Shown here one piece after another: positions 12,787 through 22,084 of a stretch of DNA of 64,000 nucleotides. The notes under the pieces are model-generated. The model ran no database searches. It saw nothing but the letters and a program-made list of their open reading frames with translations, and was not told the DNA's origin. The stretch comes from Paludisphaera borealis (lineage in GTDB: Bacteria; Planctomycetota; Planctomycetia; Isosphaerales; Isosphaeraceae), in assembly GCF_001956985.1 (NCBI RefSeq), contig NZ_CP019082.1, positions 992,001 to 1,056,000 of the forward strand, in the 5' to 3' direction. The position numbers and the translations under genes are program-made. Numbering within the stretch: the first letter of the stretch is position 1; the number at the start of each line of letters is the position of its first letter.

Positions 12787-12992
12787 GGCAAACCACAGAC
12801 CAGGATTTACATGGCAGCAGCCCGAGGCGTCAGAGAGGGAATTGCCTCTCGAGTCGAACCGATCCGCGTCGCGTGCGGAACCGTCCGACGGAACCATGCA
12901 CTTGGTGGCGCTGCCGAACCGAGGGCTCGGAATCGAGGTGGTCGGAGCACGGGCTGATCGCGCTATGCGGCGGCGACGGCGGAAATGCACAA

Positions 12993-13031
12993 GGCCCCGG
13001 GAGTCGATCGGAGGGATCGTCGCCCGGGGCC
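12993..13031 (-). terminator. Hairpin after the M50-HlyD gene
   Basis: A 9-bp perfect GC stem (12993-13001 with 13023-13031) with a 21-base loop lies just beyond the minus-strand stop at 13064. The sequence after it on the minus strand has only a weak T-run, so termination strength is uncertain. Confidence 0.5.
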
Positions 13032-13063
13032 CTGCGTTGGGAAGCGGTTCGTCGGTCGGCTCG

Positions 13064-15241
13064 TTAGATGTTGAAGTGGAACGTCTTGGTGATGAGCCGC
13101 CAGAGCCACCAGCCGAAGGTGTGGGTGCCGCCGTCGATCTTGGCGAACCCGCGCTGGCCGGGATGGAACAGCAGGTTGGGATTCTCGATGGGGATGATGA
13201 CCTCGTAGACGGCGGTTTGCGGCTTCACCTGGCCGGTTTTGGGGTCGGGCTTGGCGGCGATCTCGCCGCCGGCGGAGTTCGCAAGCTCGGGAGGGATCTC
13301 GTCGCGGTTCCGCTTGGCGATCTCGGTGACCTTGCTGACGAGGGTGGTCTCGGAGCGGCCGTGGATTTTGACCCAGGTTTTGTTATCGGGCTTGATCAGG
13401 TCGATGTCCGACTGGTCGATGATCAATCGGGCTTCGAGATGATGGGGGTCGGCGAGCTGGCAGAACGGTTTACCGGTCTTCAGCCACTGGCCGAGCGTTT
13501 CGCGGTGGGGGACGCCGATGAGCTGACCGTCGCGGCTGGCGGTCAGGGTGAGCTTGCCGAGTTGATCGTTGATCCTGGTCATGGACGGCTCAAGTTGTTC
13601 GGCCATCACCTCGTGCTGCTTCGCCTGCGCCCGGGTCGCGGCGCTCTGGTTGTACCAGAGGGCCTTGAACCAGTAGGTGTCGTGTTCGGCCTGGCGCTGG
13701 ACGCGCTCCTTCTGCTTCTCAAGGTTGACGAGCTGGGCCAAGACGGCGCCTTTTTTGACCCACTGGCCGTCAAGGACTTTGAGGTCGACGAGCTGGCCTT
13801 CGACTTCGGCGTAGACCTCGACGGGGTTGGCCGGCGACAGCACCAGGGTGCCCTGGATTCGCAGCGGGGTGGGGATCAGCAAGATCCCGGCCACGACGGC
13901 TACGAACGCCGCGGCGAAAGCGGCCGCACGAGCTTTCTTCACTTTGCGCATCCTCCCGGGCGTGCGAACGAACTTACCGATCTGGTAAATGGGCATGGCC
14001 AACAGCGGGATCAATGATCCGAGCGCCAGCATATAACTAAGCGATTGCAGCTTGTACGGCTTCAGCACCTGCGACAAGAAGAAGATGATGCTGAAGGTGA
14101 CCACCCAGCGGTACAGGTAGCTGGCGATCGCGTACGACACGAACAGCGTCCGCCGGGAGCGCGGCAGGTAGCTCTGGACGGGGACTTCCAGGCCGAGCAC
14201 CTTCTCCTGGATCAGGTAGGTGAAGAACTGGGTGCTCTTGATCCGCAGGTTGGGGATTTCCAGGTAGTCGGCCGTCACGTAGTAGCCGTCGTACCGCAGC
14301 AGCGGGTTGGCGTTGAACAAGACGGTGTTGACCGAGCAGATGAACATCGTGGCCATCGCCAGGCTGTTGAACAGCCCTTGCTCGGTGTTGAACCAGACGA
14401 AGGTGGCGATGCTGGCCAGGAAGAGTTCGACGTAGATGCCTGCGGCCGAGATCCAGATCCGGTGCCACTTGTTGGGCAGGAGCCAACTGTCGGTCACGTC
14501 ACAGTAGAGGGCCGGGGTGAGGACGAGGAAGAGCATCCCCATCTCGTGGACCTCGCCGCCGAAGTGCTTGGCGGTGAGCCCGTGGCCGAACTCGTGGATG
14601 ATCTTGATGATCGCCAGGCTGATCCAGAACGTGAAGATCGTCCACCAGTTGAAGAAGCTCTGGAACTCGGGGAGCTTCGAGTAGAAGTGGCTCCACTGGC
14701 TGACGACCAGGATGATCGCGGCGAGCATCATGCTTGTGCTGAAGGCCACGAAGGTGCGGGTGAACAGCCAGCGGAAATACGGATACATCCAGGTCAGGAG
14801 CCGCTCGGGGTCGATGACCGGGATCTTGATGAACAGGATGTTCGCCAGGAAGCCCCAGACCTTCCGCCACCGGTTCTTGCGGCGGCGGCGGATCAGGGCG
14901 ACGGCCTGCTCGGGACTGTCGATGATGACGACGCCCGCCTCGTGGAGCTGGGCCACGAACCGAACGAGGTCCTCGATCGAGATCGTCTGGGGCCGGTATT
15001 TGCGCTCGAAGGCCCGCTTGACGTCCTGCAGGTTCTTCTCGCCGTCGAACTGCTGGAGCAGGAAGTACTCCTCGATCTTGAATCGGAAGTACTTGAGGGC
15101 CAGCGGGTCCTTGATGACGTAGTGGGTCATCCCCTCGTAGAACTGGGGTTGGACCACCAGGTCGGGCCGGAGCTTGACCTTGAGGTGCTCGGCGGCCTGC
15201 CCGTAGGGAGTCGCTGGGGCTGTTGTGGGAGCTGCGCTCAT
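13064..15241 (-). CDS. PqqD-like / M50 site-2 peptidase / HlyD fusion membrane protein
   Basis: A 725-residue polytopic protein. Residues about 10-105 look PqqD-like (a fold that binds precursor peptides in RiPP pathways; inferred). A peptidase M50 core follows with HEFGH (His216, Glu217, His220) and a NPLLRYDGYY motif whose Asp318 is the probable third zinc ligand. Several membrane segments flank it. From about residue 450 there is an HlyD-type adaptor region (VYAEVEGQLVDLKVLDGQWVKKG) with a coiled-coil hairpin. It is the last gene of a three-gene unit with two more HlyD-type proteins, 85 bases after the second. Likely handles peptides at the inner membrane; substrate unknown. Confidence 0.85.
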   Translation of the reverse strand: MSAAPTTAPATPYGQAAEHLKVKLRPDLVVQPQFYEGMTHYVIKDPLALKYFRFKIEEYFLLQQFDGEKNLQDVKRAFERKYRPQTISIEDLVRFVAQLHEAGVVIIDSPEQAVALIRRRRKNRWRKVWGFLANILFIKIPVIDPERLLTWMYPYFRWLFTRTFVAFSTSMMLAAIILVVSQWSHFYSKLPEFQSFFNWWTIFTFWISLAIIKIIHEFGHGLTAKHFGGEVHEMGMLFLVLTPALYCDVTDSWLLPNKWHRIWISAAGIYVELFLASIATFVWFNTEQGLFNSLAMATMFICSVNTVLFNANPLLRYDGYYVTADYLEIPNLRIKSTQFFTYLIQEKVLGLEVPVQSYLPRSRRTLFVSYAIASYLYRWVVTFSIIFFLSQVLKPYKLQSLSYMLALGSLIPLLAMPIYQIGKFVRTPGRMRKVKKARAAAFAAAFVAVVAGILLIPTPLRIQGTLVLSPANPVEVYAEVEGQLVDLKVLDGQWVKKGAVLAQLVNLEKQKERVQRQAEHDTYWFKALWYNQSAATRAQAKQHEVMAEQLEPSMTRINDQLGKLTLTASRDGQLIGVPHRETLGQWLKTGKPFCQLADPHHLEARLIIDQSDIDLIKPDNKTWVKIHGRSETTLVSKVTEIAKRNRDEIPPELANSAGGEIAAKPDPKTGQVKPQTAVYEVIIPIENPNLLFHPGQRGFAKIDGGTHTFGWWLWRLITKTFHFNI

Positions 15242-15326
15242 CGATCGGCGATCCTCGGTGGGCCGTGCGAGGGACGACTCGTCACAGGGTCAGGGATGAA
15301 TCGGAAACGGCCGTCTCCGCCCACGT

Positions 15327-16274
15327 TCAGCGGGCGGTCGGCTGGGGGGTTCGCGAGGCGACGTCGTCGGTCAGAAAAATCGTCGCGGCCACCTTGAAGC
15401 CCGGCCGCAGCTCGAAGTTCGGGTTGTCGAACTCGGCTCGGATGAGGACGGCGGTCTCGCCGACCGGCTGGATCTCGGGGTTCACGAACGAGATCTTGCC
15501 GCGGAACTTCATGCGTTCGATCGGCTGATCGCCGCGGGTGCCGACGAGCCGGGGCTGGATCTCGACGATCTGGCCCTCCTTGACGCGCAGCGCGTACTCG
15601 AGCGGAACGTGGAATTCGGCCCAGAGTCGCGCCAGGTTGCCGATCTCGACGACGGCCTCGTTGGCCCGCACACTCTCGCCGGGGTGCTTCATCCGCTTGA
15701 TGACGATGCCGTTGAACGGCGCCACGATCGTATGCTCCTTGAGCATCTGCTTGGCGAGGTTGAGCTCGGCCTTGTTGATCGCGACCTGCTCCTTCGCCTC
15801 GTTGATCTGGGCCACGGCGACCTTGAGTTCGCCCTCGGCCTTGGCGACGTCTTCCTGCGACACCATGCCCGGCTTGCGCTCGTTGAGCCGCTTGTTGCGA
15901 GCGACGACGGTGAGGGCGACCTCCCAGGCGGCTTGCCCCTTCTCGATCGCGGCGGTGTTGCTGGCCATCAGGGCGTTCTTGGCGACGGTCAGCTCGGCGA
16001 CCTCTTTGTGGAGATAACCGATCGGCTGGTCCTTGATCGCCGGGTCGCCTTCCCGCAACTCCATTTTCTCGATGACGCCTTCGCGGAGGGCGGCGACTTC
16101 CGACTTCTCGATCCAGTCGAGCCTGCCGAGCTGGTCGGCCGACTCGAGGACGAGGGTGGCGGTCGCGCCCCGGGGAGCGGGGTCCTGGCCCGCGCCGTTC
16201 TGCCCGAAGGCGGCTACGGACAGAGTCGCGAGCATTCCCACGGCCACGGTCCCGGCGGTTTTCAGGGCGGTCAT
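15327..16274 (-). CDS. HlyD/RND-type periplasmic adaptor protein
   Basis: A 315-residue adaptor. The start at 16274 follows GGAGG and gives a clean signal peptide (MTALKTAGTVAVGMLATLSVAAFG). A longer frame to 16430 would overlap the upstream gene and lacks a signal. Lipoyl-like half-motifs flank an alpha-helical coiled coil (about residues 80-170), followed by APFNGIVIKRMKHPGESVRANEAV and a beta-barrel domain. Such proteins link inner-membrane exporters to outer-membrane channels. No RND pump or ABC ATPase is adjacent; its partners are the two HlyD-containing neighbours. Confidence 0.85.
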   Translation of the reverse strand: MTALKTAGTVAVGMLATLSVAAFGQNGAGQDPAPRGATATLVLESADQLGRLDWIEKSEVAALREGVIEKMELREGDPAIKDQPIGYLHKEVAELTVAKNALMASNTAAIEKGQAAWEVALTVVARNKRLNERKPGMVSQEDVAKAEGELKVAVAQINEAKEQVAINKAELNLAKQMLKEHTIVAPFNGIVIKRMKHPGESVRANEAVVEIGNLARLWAEFHVPLEYALRVKEGQIVEIQPRLVGTRGDQPIERMKFRGKISFVNPEIQPVGETAVLIRAEFDNPNFELRPGFKVAATIFLTDDVASRTPQPTAR

Positions 16275-16387
16275 GATCGAACGAGCCTCCACGCGTTGAT
16301 AGTCGGAAAACGTATTTGAAGGAGTTTCAGGCCGCGGCTGCCTTCGGACCCGCCGCGCGGCGGGGCCGCAGGCGAGGCGATCGATGA

Positions 16388-18466
16388 TCAATGCAGGAAC
16401 GGCCAGCGGAAGAGGACCGACTCGTGCCACACCTGGACGACCTTGCGGAACAACACGTAGGCCAGTCGGGCGTCGCCGCAGTCGATCCGGGCGCGGGTCT
16501 CGGCGCCCGCCCGGAATTCGTGGTTCCGCTTGAGGTACTCGTTGCGAACGGCGTCGCTGAATCCCACGGTCACCTTCACCGTGTGCCGCTGCTCGTTGCT
16601 GTCGGGCTTGGTCTCGGCCTTGGCCGCGATCCGCCGCACGAAGCCCTGGTAGCGGTGCTCGGGCTCGGTCATGACCACGAAGTAGGCCGACAGGGTCGAT
16701 CCGGCGGGCGCCGATTCGAGCTTGCTCTGGGCCGCGAGGACCGGTCCCATGTCGTCGTCGGGAACGTCGACCTCAAGCACCCACTCGCCTTCGGTCGAGG
16801 CGATCTGGAGCAGCTCGGTCCCGATGTCGACGGGACGGCCCATCAGGTTCTCTTTCGCCTTCCACGTGGTGATGACGCCGTCGTGCGGGGCGCGGATCGA
16901 CATCGACTCGATCTGCTCCTGGACGATCTCGATCTGCTCGCGAGAGCTCTTGGCCGTGATCTGGGCCTCCGAGAGCTGCGCCTGGAGCTGGTAGACGTTC
17001 TCGCGATCGTTCTGCGTGGTGCTCGACCGCTGCTCCTGGCGTTGGAGGATGACGGTCTGGTTGCTGGCCTTGTTGTATTCGGCGGTCAGCTTGTTGAGTT
17101 CCTTCTGCAGCTCGCGGCTGTCGAGGCGGGCGATCACGTCCCCCTTCTTGACGACTGAGCCGTGATCGACGGGCACCTCGACGACGATGCCGGGGATCGG
17201 CGCGTAGACGCTTTGCCGCTGTTCCGGCATGAGCGAGCCGCGGCCTTCGATCCGCAGGTTCCAGGGGACGAAGGTCAAGGCGCCGATGAGGGAGACGATG
17301 AGCAGCAGGACCGCGACGATCTTGGCCAGCGTCCGGCCCCGCAACAGCCGCCACGGCGAGCCCATCGCCTTGAGCAGTGGCCGGAGGAAGATCCGGTGAT
17401 GCTCCTGCGCGTTCCAGAGCGCGGTCGAGGCGTGCCGCGACACGACCTCGGTCCGGGCGTGCATGTCGGTGGGGGCGATCTCGTCGCCGATCTGCTCCGC
17501 CACGAGGCAGCCGTACGCCACCTTCTCTTTGTGTTCGGCGCCCTCCTCCTTTTCAGGCTTGTGGAGGATCGCGATCGCCACGGCCTTCGAGCCCGACTCG
17601 TCGACGTACAGCTCGAGAGCGTCGCGGATGTCGGGGGCGAAGCCGTCGGTGTTGCCCGTGTAAACGAGGTCTTCGCCCGACCGGATCACGGCCTTGCAAA
17701 GCTTCGTCAGCTCGCGGACCTGGTTGGACCGCTGTTCGACGACCTCCTGGCCGCTGATCGCCTCGACGAGCGTCCGGCCGGACAGCTTCATCGCCACGCT
17801 CAGGCGGTCGCAGCCCACCAGCCGCTTGCCGTCGTTGACGATCGCGTAAGCCGTCTCCTTGAGGTCCAGCGATGCGTGGATTTGGTGGGTGAAGCCCTCA
17901 AGCTGGTTCCACAGCCGTTGCTGCGAGACCATCTGCCGCATCTGCCGGTTCTTGAGGTAGTTCGAGGCCAGGTCGCACAGGTCGGCCACGAACCGCAGCG
18001 TGCTCTTCTGCTGGGCCGCCCGACGATTGGGGTCCATCAGAATTTCGAGCAGACCGACGACCTGCTTGTCGACGACCAGGGGGGCCAGGATGATCGCCAG
18101 GTGGGTGGGGTTGTACGCCTGCGGCACCCCTTCGATCACCGCGCCGGGAGGGACGATCTGGGGCTGCGTCGCCTGAACCATGCAGCCGAGCAGAGCGTCG
18201 TGCGGGGGCGTCTTGACGCGCCCGTCCATGAGCCCGGTCTGGGCGAAGTCGAGCTGGTACTGGAGTCGCAGGCCGCCCCGGCCGTCGAGCAGCCAGAACG
18301 CGCCTCCGGTCGCGGCCGTCGCGGCCACGGCCCGGTTTAGAAACTCGCCGTAGAACTCACCGGGCTGGACGTCCGATTCCGCCAGGTCGGCAATCTCGGC
18401 CACCAGCTTGCGGATCTGGGTTTTCGTCTGTTCGAGCAGACCAGCATCGATGGTTTCTTCCGTCAT
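16388..18466 (-). CDS. Tandem-GAF membrane protein with HlyD adaptor domain
   Basis: A 692-residue protein. The first 370 residues look like two GAF domains in tandem (about 40-170 and 195-365), placing a sensory module in the cytosol. One transmembrane helix follows (about 380-400, IVAVLLLIVSLIGALTF). The rest is an HlyD-type adaptor: VYAPIPGIVVEVPVDHGSVVKKGDVI, a coiled coil (about 455-520), and IRAPHDGVITTW. It is the first gene of the three-gene unit. The architecture suggests that a small ligand or signal in the cytosol controls the adaptor across the membrane; this is inference. No strong ribosome site is visible. Confidence 0.85.
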   Translation of the reverse strand: MTEETIDAGLLEQTKTQIRKLVAEIADLAESDVQPGEFYGEFLNRAVAATAATGGAFWLLDGRGGLRLQYQLDFAQTGLMDGRVKTPPHDALLGCMVQATQPQIVPPGAVIEGVPQAYNPTHLAIILAPLVVDKQVVGLLEILMDPNRRAAQQKSTLRFVADLCDLASNYLKNRQMRQMVSQQRLWNQLEGFTHQIHASLDLKETAYAIVNDGKRLVGCDRLSVAMKLSGRTLVEAISGQEVVEQRSNQVRELTKLCKAVIRSGEDLVYTGNTDGFAPDIRDALELYVDESGSKAVAIAILHKPEKEEGAEHKEKVAYGCLVAEQIGDEIAPTDMHARTEVVSRHASTALWNAQEHHRIFLRPLLKAMGSPWRLLRGRTLAKIVAVLLLIVSLIGALTFVPWNLRIEGRGSLMPEQRQSVYAPIPGIVVEVPVDHGSVVKKGDVIARLDSRELQKELNKLTAEYNKASNQTVILQRQEQRSSTTQNDRENVYQLQAQLSEAQITAKSSREQIEIVQEQIESMSIRAPHDGVITTWKAKENLMGRPVDIGTELLQIASTEGEWVLEVDVPDDDMGPVLAAQSKLESAPAGSTLSAYFVVMTEPEHRYQGFVRRIAAKAETKPDSNEQRHTVKVTVGFSDAVRNEYLKRNHEFRAGAETRARIDCGDARLAYVLFRKVVQVWHESVLFRWPFLH

Positions 18467-18926
18467 GGTGGTACCAGTTCGTTAAGAGCTGAGGCCGTCG
18501 TTCCCGCGCCCCAACAGGCCCATGTTCCATTCGGCGACGACTGCGACGCGTTCCGGTCGGCTCGAAGAGGACCCGTTCGGGACACCCTCCTGGTTGGCGC
18601 GCAGCGCAGGCTGACGTAGACAACGGGACGATCACCTCCCTCACATTCCTGAAGAAGTCAAGAAATCTCTGATCGCGGACCGCCCTCCGGCTCGTTGATC
18701 CGACTCAAGTTCAAGCCGGAATGCGAGATGGGCCTATCGGCGGTCGACCGAAAAATCAAGGCCAGCGACCATTGAGTTTGACGATCGGGCGGTCAAGGAG
18801 GGGGGGCGTCGCGGCCGATAAAGGAGATCAGGCGCGTCCGGGCGTCGCACCGCGACGGGGCCGGCGGCGACTACGGGGGCGAGGCGAATAGCAGCCCCGC
18901 GCGGGCAAGAGATCGGGGCGTTTTTG
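18467..18926. other. Divergent intergenic region (HlyD unit / porin)
   Basis: A 460-base gap between divergently transcribed units. It presumably carries promoters for both, but no hexamer pair or operator is convincing. No ORF with a ribosome site was found. Confidence 0.4.
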
Positions 18927-20558
18927 ATGGCACAGAGGCGACGGCCGATTCGCGACATTCTCGTCGTGCTCGCCGTCGTCTCGGCCTTCGAGGTCCGGGC
19001 TCAGCAACCCTCCGACGCCGAGGCGTCCCCCGCGAGTGAGCCCCAGGGCGAAGTGCTCGACGATCGGCTCCGCAAGCTCGAGGCGATGAATCGGGCGATC
19101 GTCGAACGACTCGACCGCTCCGAGCGCGAGCGGCTCCGGTCCGAAGATCGCTATCGGTCGCTGGAATCTCGATACGAAGACTTGCTCAAGCGTCTCGATG
19201 CGAAGCCGGACGCCGCCGCCGATGCGCTCCCAGATCCGCTCCCCCCGCGACCGGCCTTCCGCGAACCCGGCCGGCAGCCCGACGACGACCGGCCGCGGGG
19301 ACTGGCGGAGCACGCCCGGGGGGGCGCCTTCGCCGATCGGCTGCTGATCGGGGCGTTCGGGGAGGGATTCGGGCTCAAGACCGAGGACGACGAGTACCAG
19401 CTTCGATTCCGGGTTCTCGATCAGACCGATTTCAAGGTCTTCTCGCCCGGCAACCAGATTCCCGCGTCGAGCGGCATCTACATCCCCCGCGTCCGGATTT
19501 ACTTCGAAGGCCAGCTCACTCGCCTGTTCCAGTACGAGGTTTCGATCCAGCGGAGCGTCGAGGGAGTCTGGGACTTGCTCGACGGCAACGTCGACGTGAA
19601 CATCGATCCCCGGTTCAAGGTCAAGTTCGGCCGGACGCTCGTCCCATACAGTTACGATTGGTACGACCATCTCGAACAGTACTTCATCACGCCCGAGCGC
19701 TCGCTTTTCCCGCTCAACTTCGGGCTCTCGCGGTCGGCCGGCTTGATGGCCCACGGGAGGCTGTTCGAGGACCGGCTCCAGTACGCCGTCGGCGGCTTCG
19801 ACGGCCACCTGGTCGGGGTCGCCGACAACAACTCGACCCGCGACGCCGTCTCGTACCTCAACGCGAAGCCGTTTGCGCAATCCGAGCGTTGGCCTTGGCT
19901 CAAAAACCTGAATATGGGCGTATCGGGGTATCTCGGCCAGCAGGTCCGTCCCCAGAAGCCGTTGCCTATGCGGACGTCGCTCCAGTCTTCGGAGAACGAC
20001 GAGGCGGCGCAACAGGCGACCTCGCTGTTTCTTGCTTTCAATGAGGACGTCTACTTGCTCGGCGGCCACAGCGCCCTCGCGGCGCACGTCGCATGGTACG
20101 TCGGCGGCCTGTCGTTCGAGGCCGAGTGGCAGGGAGGCCGCGACCACTACGCCAGGGCCGGCTCGTTCCAGCCGGTCTCGGTGCCGGTCAGCGGCAACCA
20201 CATCACGGCCTCCTATTTCGTGACGGGCGAGAAGGTCACGGACCGCAGCCGCGTCGATCCCCTCCGGCCCTTCGACCCGCTCCGCAACGGCTGGGGGCCG
20301 GGCGCCTTCGAACCCTTCGCGCGTTACAGCGAACTCCGCCTCGGCGAAACCGTCTTCAAGGCCGGCCTGGCCGACCCCAACGTCTGGACGAACAGCATCG
20401 GCATGACCGATATCGGCCTCAACTGGTATCCGACCAGCTTCATCAAGATCTACTTCGACTGGCAGCACGCGATGTACGGCACTCCGGTCATGCTCAATAA
20501 AGACCTCCGAAGCAACGTCAACGACCTCTTCTGGATTCGCGGCCAACTTTACTACTGA
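18927..20558 (+). CDS. Outer-membrane porin, OprO/OprP-like
   Basis: A 543-residue outer-membrane protein. It has a Sec-type signal (ILVVLAVVSAFEVRAQ), then a Glu/Arg-rich coiled coil (about residues 40-80) and a Pro-rich linker, then a beta-barrel with alternating aromatic strands. Segments FKVKFGRTLVPYSYDW, RSAGLMAHGRLFEDRLQYAVGGFDG and the C-terminal NDLFWIRGQLYY (terminal Tyr) are typical of phosphate-selective porins O and P. The ATG at 18927 is used rather than the TTG one codon upstream. It is divergent from the HlyD unit and could supply that unit's outer-membrane exit, but it lacks TolC features. Confidence 0.85.
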   Translation: MAQRRRPIRDILVVLAVVSAFEVRAQQPSDAEASPASEPQGEVLDDRLRKLEAMNRAIVERLDRSERERLRSEDRYRSLESRYEDLLKRLDAKPDAAADALPDPLPPRPAFREPGRQPDDDRPRGLAEHARGGAFADRLLIGAFGEGFGLKTEDDEYQLRFRVLDQTDFKVFSPGNQIPASSGIYIPRVRIYFEGQLTRLFQYEVSIQRSVEGVWDLLDGNVDVNIDPRFKVKFGRTLVPYSYDWYDHLEQYFITPERSLFPLNFGLSRSAGLMAHGRLFEDRLQYAVGGFDGHLVGVADNNSTRDAVSYLNAKPFAQSERWPWLKNLNMGVSGYLGQQVRPQKPLPMRTSLQSSENDEAAQQATSLFLAFNEDVYLLGGHSALAAHVAWYVGGLSFEAEWQGGRDHYARAGSFQPVSVPVSGNHITASYFVTGEKVTDRSRVDPLRPFDPLRNGWGPGAFEPFARYSELRLGETVFKAGLADPNVWTNSIGMTDIGLNWYPTSFIKIYFDWQHAMYGTPVMLNKDLRSNVNDLFWIRGQLYY

Positions 20559-20612
20559 CGCGTCGCGGCTCGGAATCGGCTTGCTCTCTCTGCGTCAAAG
20601 TCGATAATCCGC

Positions 20613-20618
20613 TATAAT
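20613..20618 (+). promoter_or_regulatory. Probable -10 element (TATAAT)
   Basis: A perfect TATAAT lies 52 bases before the small-protein start at 20670. No good -35 is visible at the expected distance. Confidence 0.45.
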
Positions 20619-20669
20619 GGATTTTTGCGCTGCGACGGTGCGTTCAACCTGACTTGTAAGGGCTTCCCG

Positions 20670-20909
20670 ATGACACCCTCGAAGCTGGATCGTGAGAGGC
20701 TCGTGATCGAGGTCCACCGGCGCGAGGCCGACGACCTTGCGGCTCTGCTGCACGCGCTGGAAGTCGACTGCGGAGAGCCGACGCCGGACCCCGACACTGG
20801 TGAGATGCTCATCACGTTGGCCCCGTACATGGACGCCGCCGAACTCGACCGCGCCGACGCTCTGGTTACGGAATTCAACAAGATGCGCTCCACGCGAGCC
20901 GCCTTTTGA
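20670..20909 (+). CDS. Small conserved-looking protein of unknown function
   Basis: A 79-residue acidic protein (MTPSKLDRERLVIEVHRREADD...) with no family that I recognise. Its stop (TGA 20907-20909) overlaps the TTG start of the next gene (20906-20908), so the two are probably translationally coupled. The ATG at 20670 is preferred; an open frame upstream from 20625 contains the -10 region. Predicted soluble, largely helical. Confidence 0.7.
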   Translation: MTPSKLDRERLVIEVHRREADDLAALLHALEVDCGEPTPDPDTGEMLITLAPYMDAAELDRADALVTEFNKMRSTRAAF

Positions 20910-22084
20910 GCCGCCGGGTCCTGGTGACGGGCGCTACCGGCTTGCTGGGGAGCCACCTCGTCGAGCGGCTTGGCGCGCGCGGTGATCACGTGCTCGCTCT
21001 GGCGCGACAGTCGAGCGCCACCGGTTTTCTCGACGAGCGCGGCGTCGAGGTGGTGCGCGGCGATCTGACCGACCCGTCCGCCTGCGATCGGGCGCTCGAC
21101 GGGATCAACGTCGTGTACCACTGCGCGGCGAAGGTCGGCGACTGGGGGAGTTGGTGCGAGTTTCAGGTCGGCTGCATCGACGCGACCCGGACGCTCGCCG
21201 AGGCGGCTGTTCGCGCGCGAGTCGACCGGTTCGTCCACGTCAGCTCGACGAGCGCCTACGGCCACCCGAGCGACCGCGCGGAGCCCATCGCCGAGACCCA
21301 CCCGCTGGGCGACAACATCTGGGTCCTCGACTATTACACGAGGAGCAAGGTCGATTGCGAGCGGCTGCTCTGGGGACTCGCCGAGACCGGCGGCCTGCCG
21401 CTGACCGTGATCCGTCCGAGCTGGATCTTCGGCGAGCGCGATCGCACGACGATGCCCCGGTTGATCCAGGAGTTTCGCTGGAACCGGGTGTCGATCGTCG
21501 GCAAGGGGGACAACCCGCTGAGCGCCGTGTATGCGGGGGTCGTCGCCGATGCGGCGATCCTGGCGGCCGACGATCCGGGGTCGGTCGGCGAGGCGTACAA
21601 CGTCACGAGCCAAGCGGCGATCACCCAACGCCAGTTTCTCGACATGCTGGCCGACGCCCTGGACGTCCCTCGGGTGACCTGGCGATATCCGTTCTTGTAC
21701 GCTTTCTACGGTGGATTCGCGCTCGAGCTTCGCGAACGCCTGCGGCGGAGCAAGAAGCCCCCGCAGGTGACGCGATACGGGGCGTGGCTCTTGGGCCGCC
21801 GGCTCAGCTACAGCACCGAAAAGGCCCGGAACAAGCTGGGATGGACGCCGGCGCTCTCGTACGAAGAGAGCATCGAGCGGACGGTGCAATGGTTTCTGGC
21901 TGACCAGGATGCCCGCATTCCGAAGCGTCGGACGCCGCCGGTCGTCGCGGTCCGGCGCGCCCTGGGCTTGCTCAGAACGGAACCGGAGGCGGCGCCGCGT
22001 TCGCGGGAGCCGGCTTTTGACCGGCCGGCGGCTGAGTCGGCGCGGGTGCCGCGGCGGCCGGAGTCGGGACGGGGGTCGCGATGA
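20906..22084 (+). CDS. Extended SDR: NAD(P)-dependent epimerase/dehydratase
   Basis: A 392-residue Rossmann protein. The nucleotide-binding motif GATGLLG starts at residue 9, which forces the TTG start at 20906. The catalytic Ser (HVSSTSAYG) and YTRSK motif follow the extended SDR pattern. The family includes sugar-nucleotide epimerases and 3-beta-hydroxysteroid-type dehydrogenases; the substrate is not evident. It overlaps the preceding small gene by 4 bases. The Arg/Pro-rich C-terminal tail overlaps the end of the convergent SUMF1-domain gene by 113 bases. Confidence 0.85.
   Translation: MSRRVLVTGATGLLGSHLVERLGARGDHVLALARQSSATGFLDERGVEVVRGDLTDPSACDRALDGINVVYHCAAKVGDWGSWCEFQVGCIDATRTLAEAAVRARVDRFVHVSSTSAYGHPSDRAEPIAETHPLGDNIWVLDYYTRSKVDCERLLWGLAETGGLPLTVIRPSWIFGERDRTTMPRLIQEFRWNRVSIVGKGDNPLSAVYAGVVADAAILAADDPGSVGEAYNVTSQAAITQRQFLDMLADALDVPRVTWRYPFLYAFYGGFALELRERLRRSKKPPQVTRYGAWLLGRRLSYSTEKARNKLGWTPALSYEESIERTVQWFLADQDARIPKRRTPPVVAVRRALGLLRTEPEAAPRSREPAFDRPAAESARVPRRPESGRGSR

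Noticed and set aside
12716-14017. Plus-strand open frame starting in the intergenic repeats
   Set aside because: It runs antisense into the M50-HlyD gene, has no ribosome site and begins inside an inverted repeat.
18828-20546. Minus-strand open frame opposite the porin
   Set aside because: The plus-strand porin has a signal peptide, barrel pattern and terminal aromatic residue. The antisense product has no recognisable domain.
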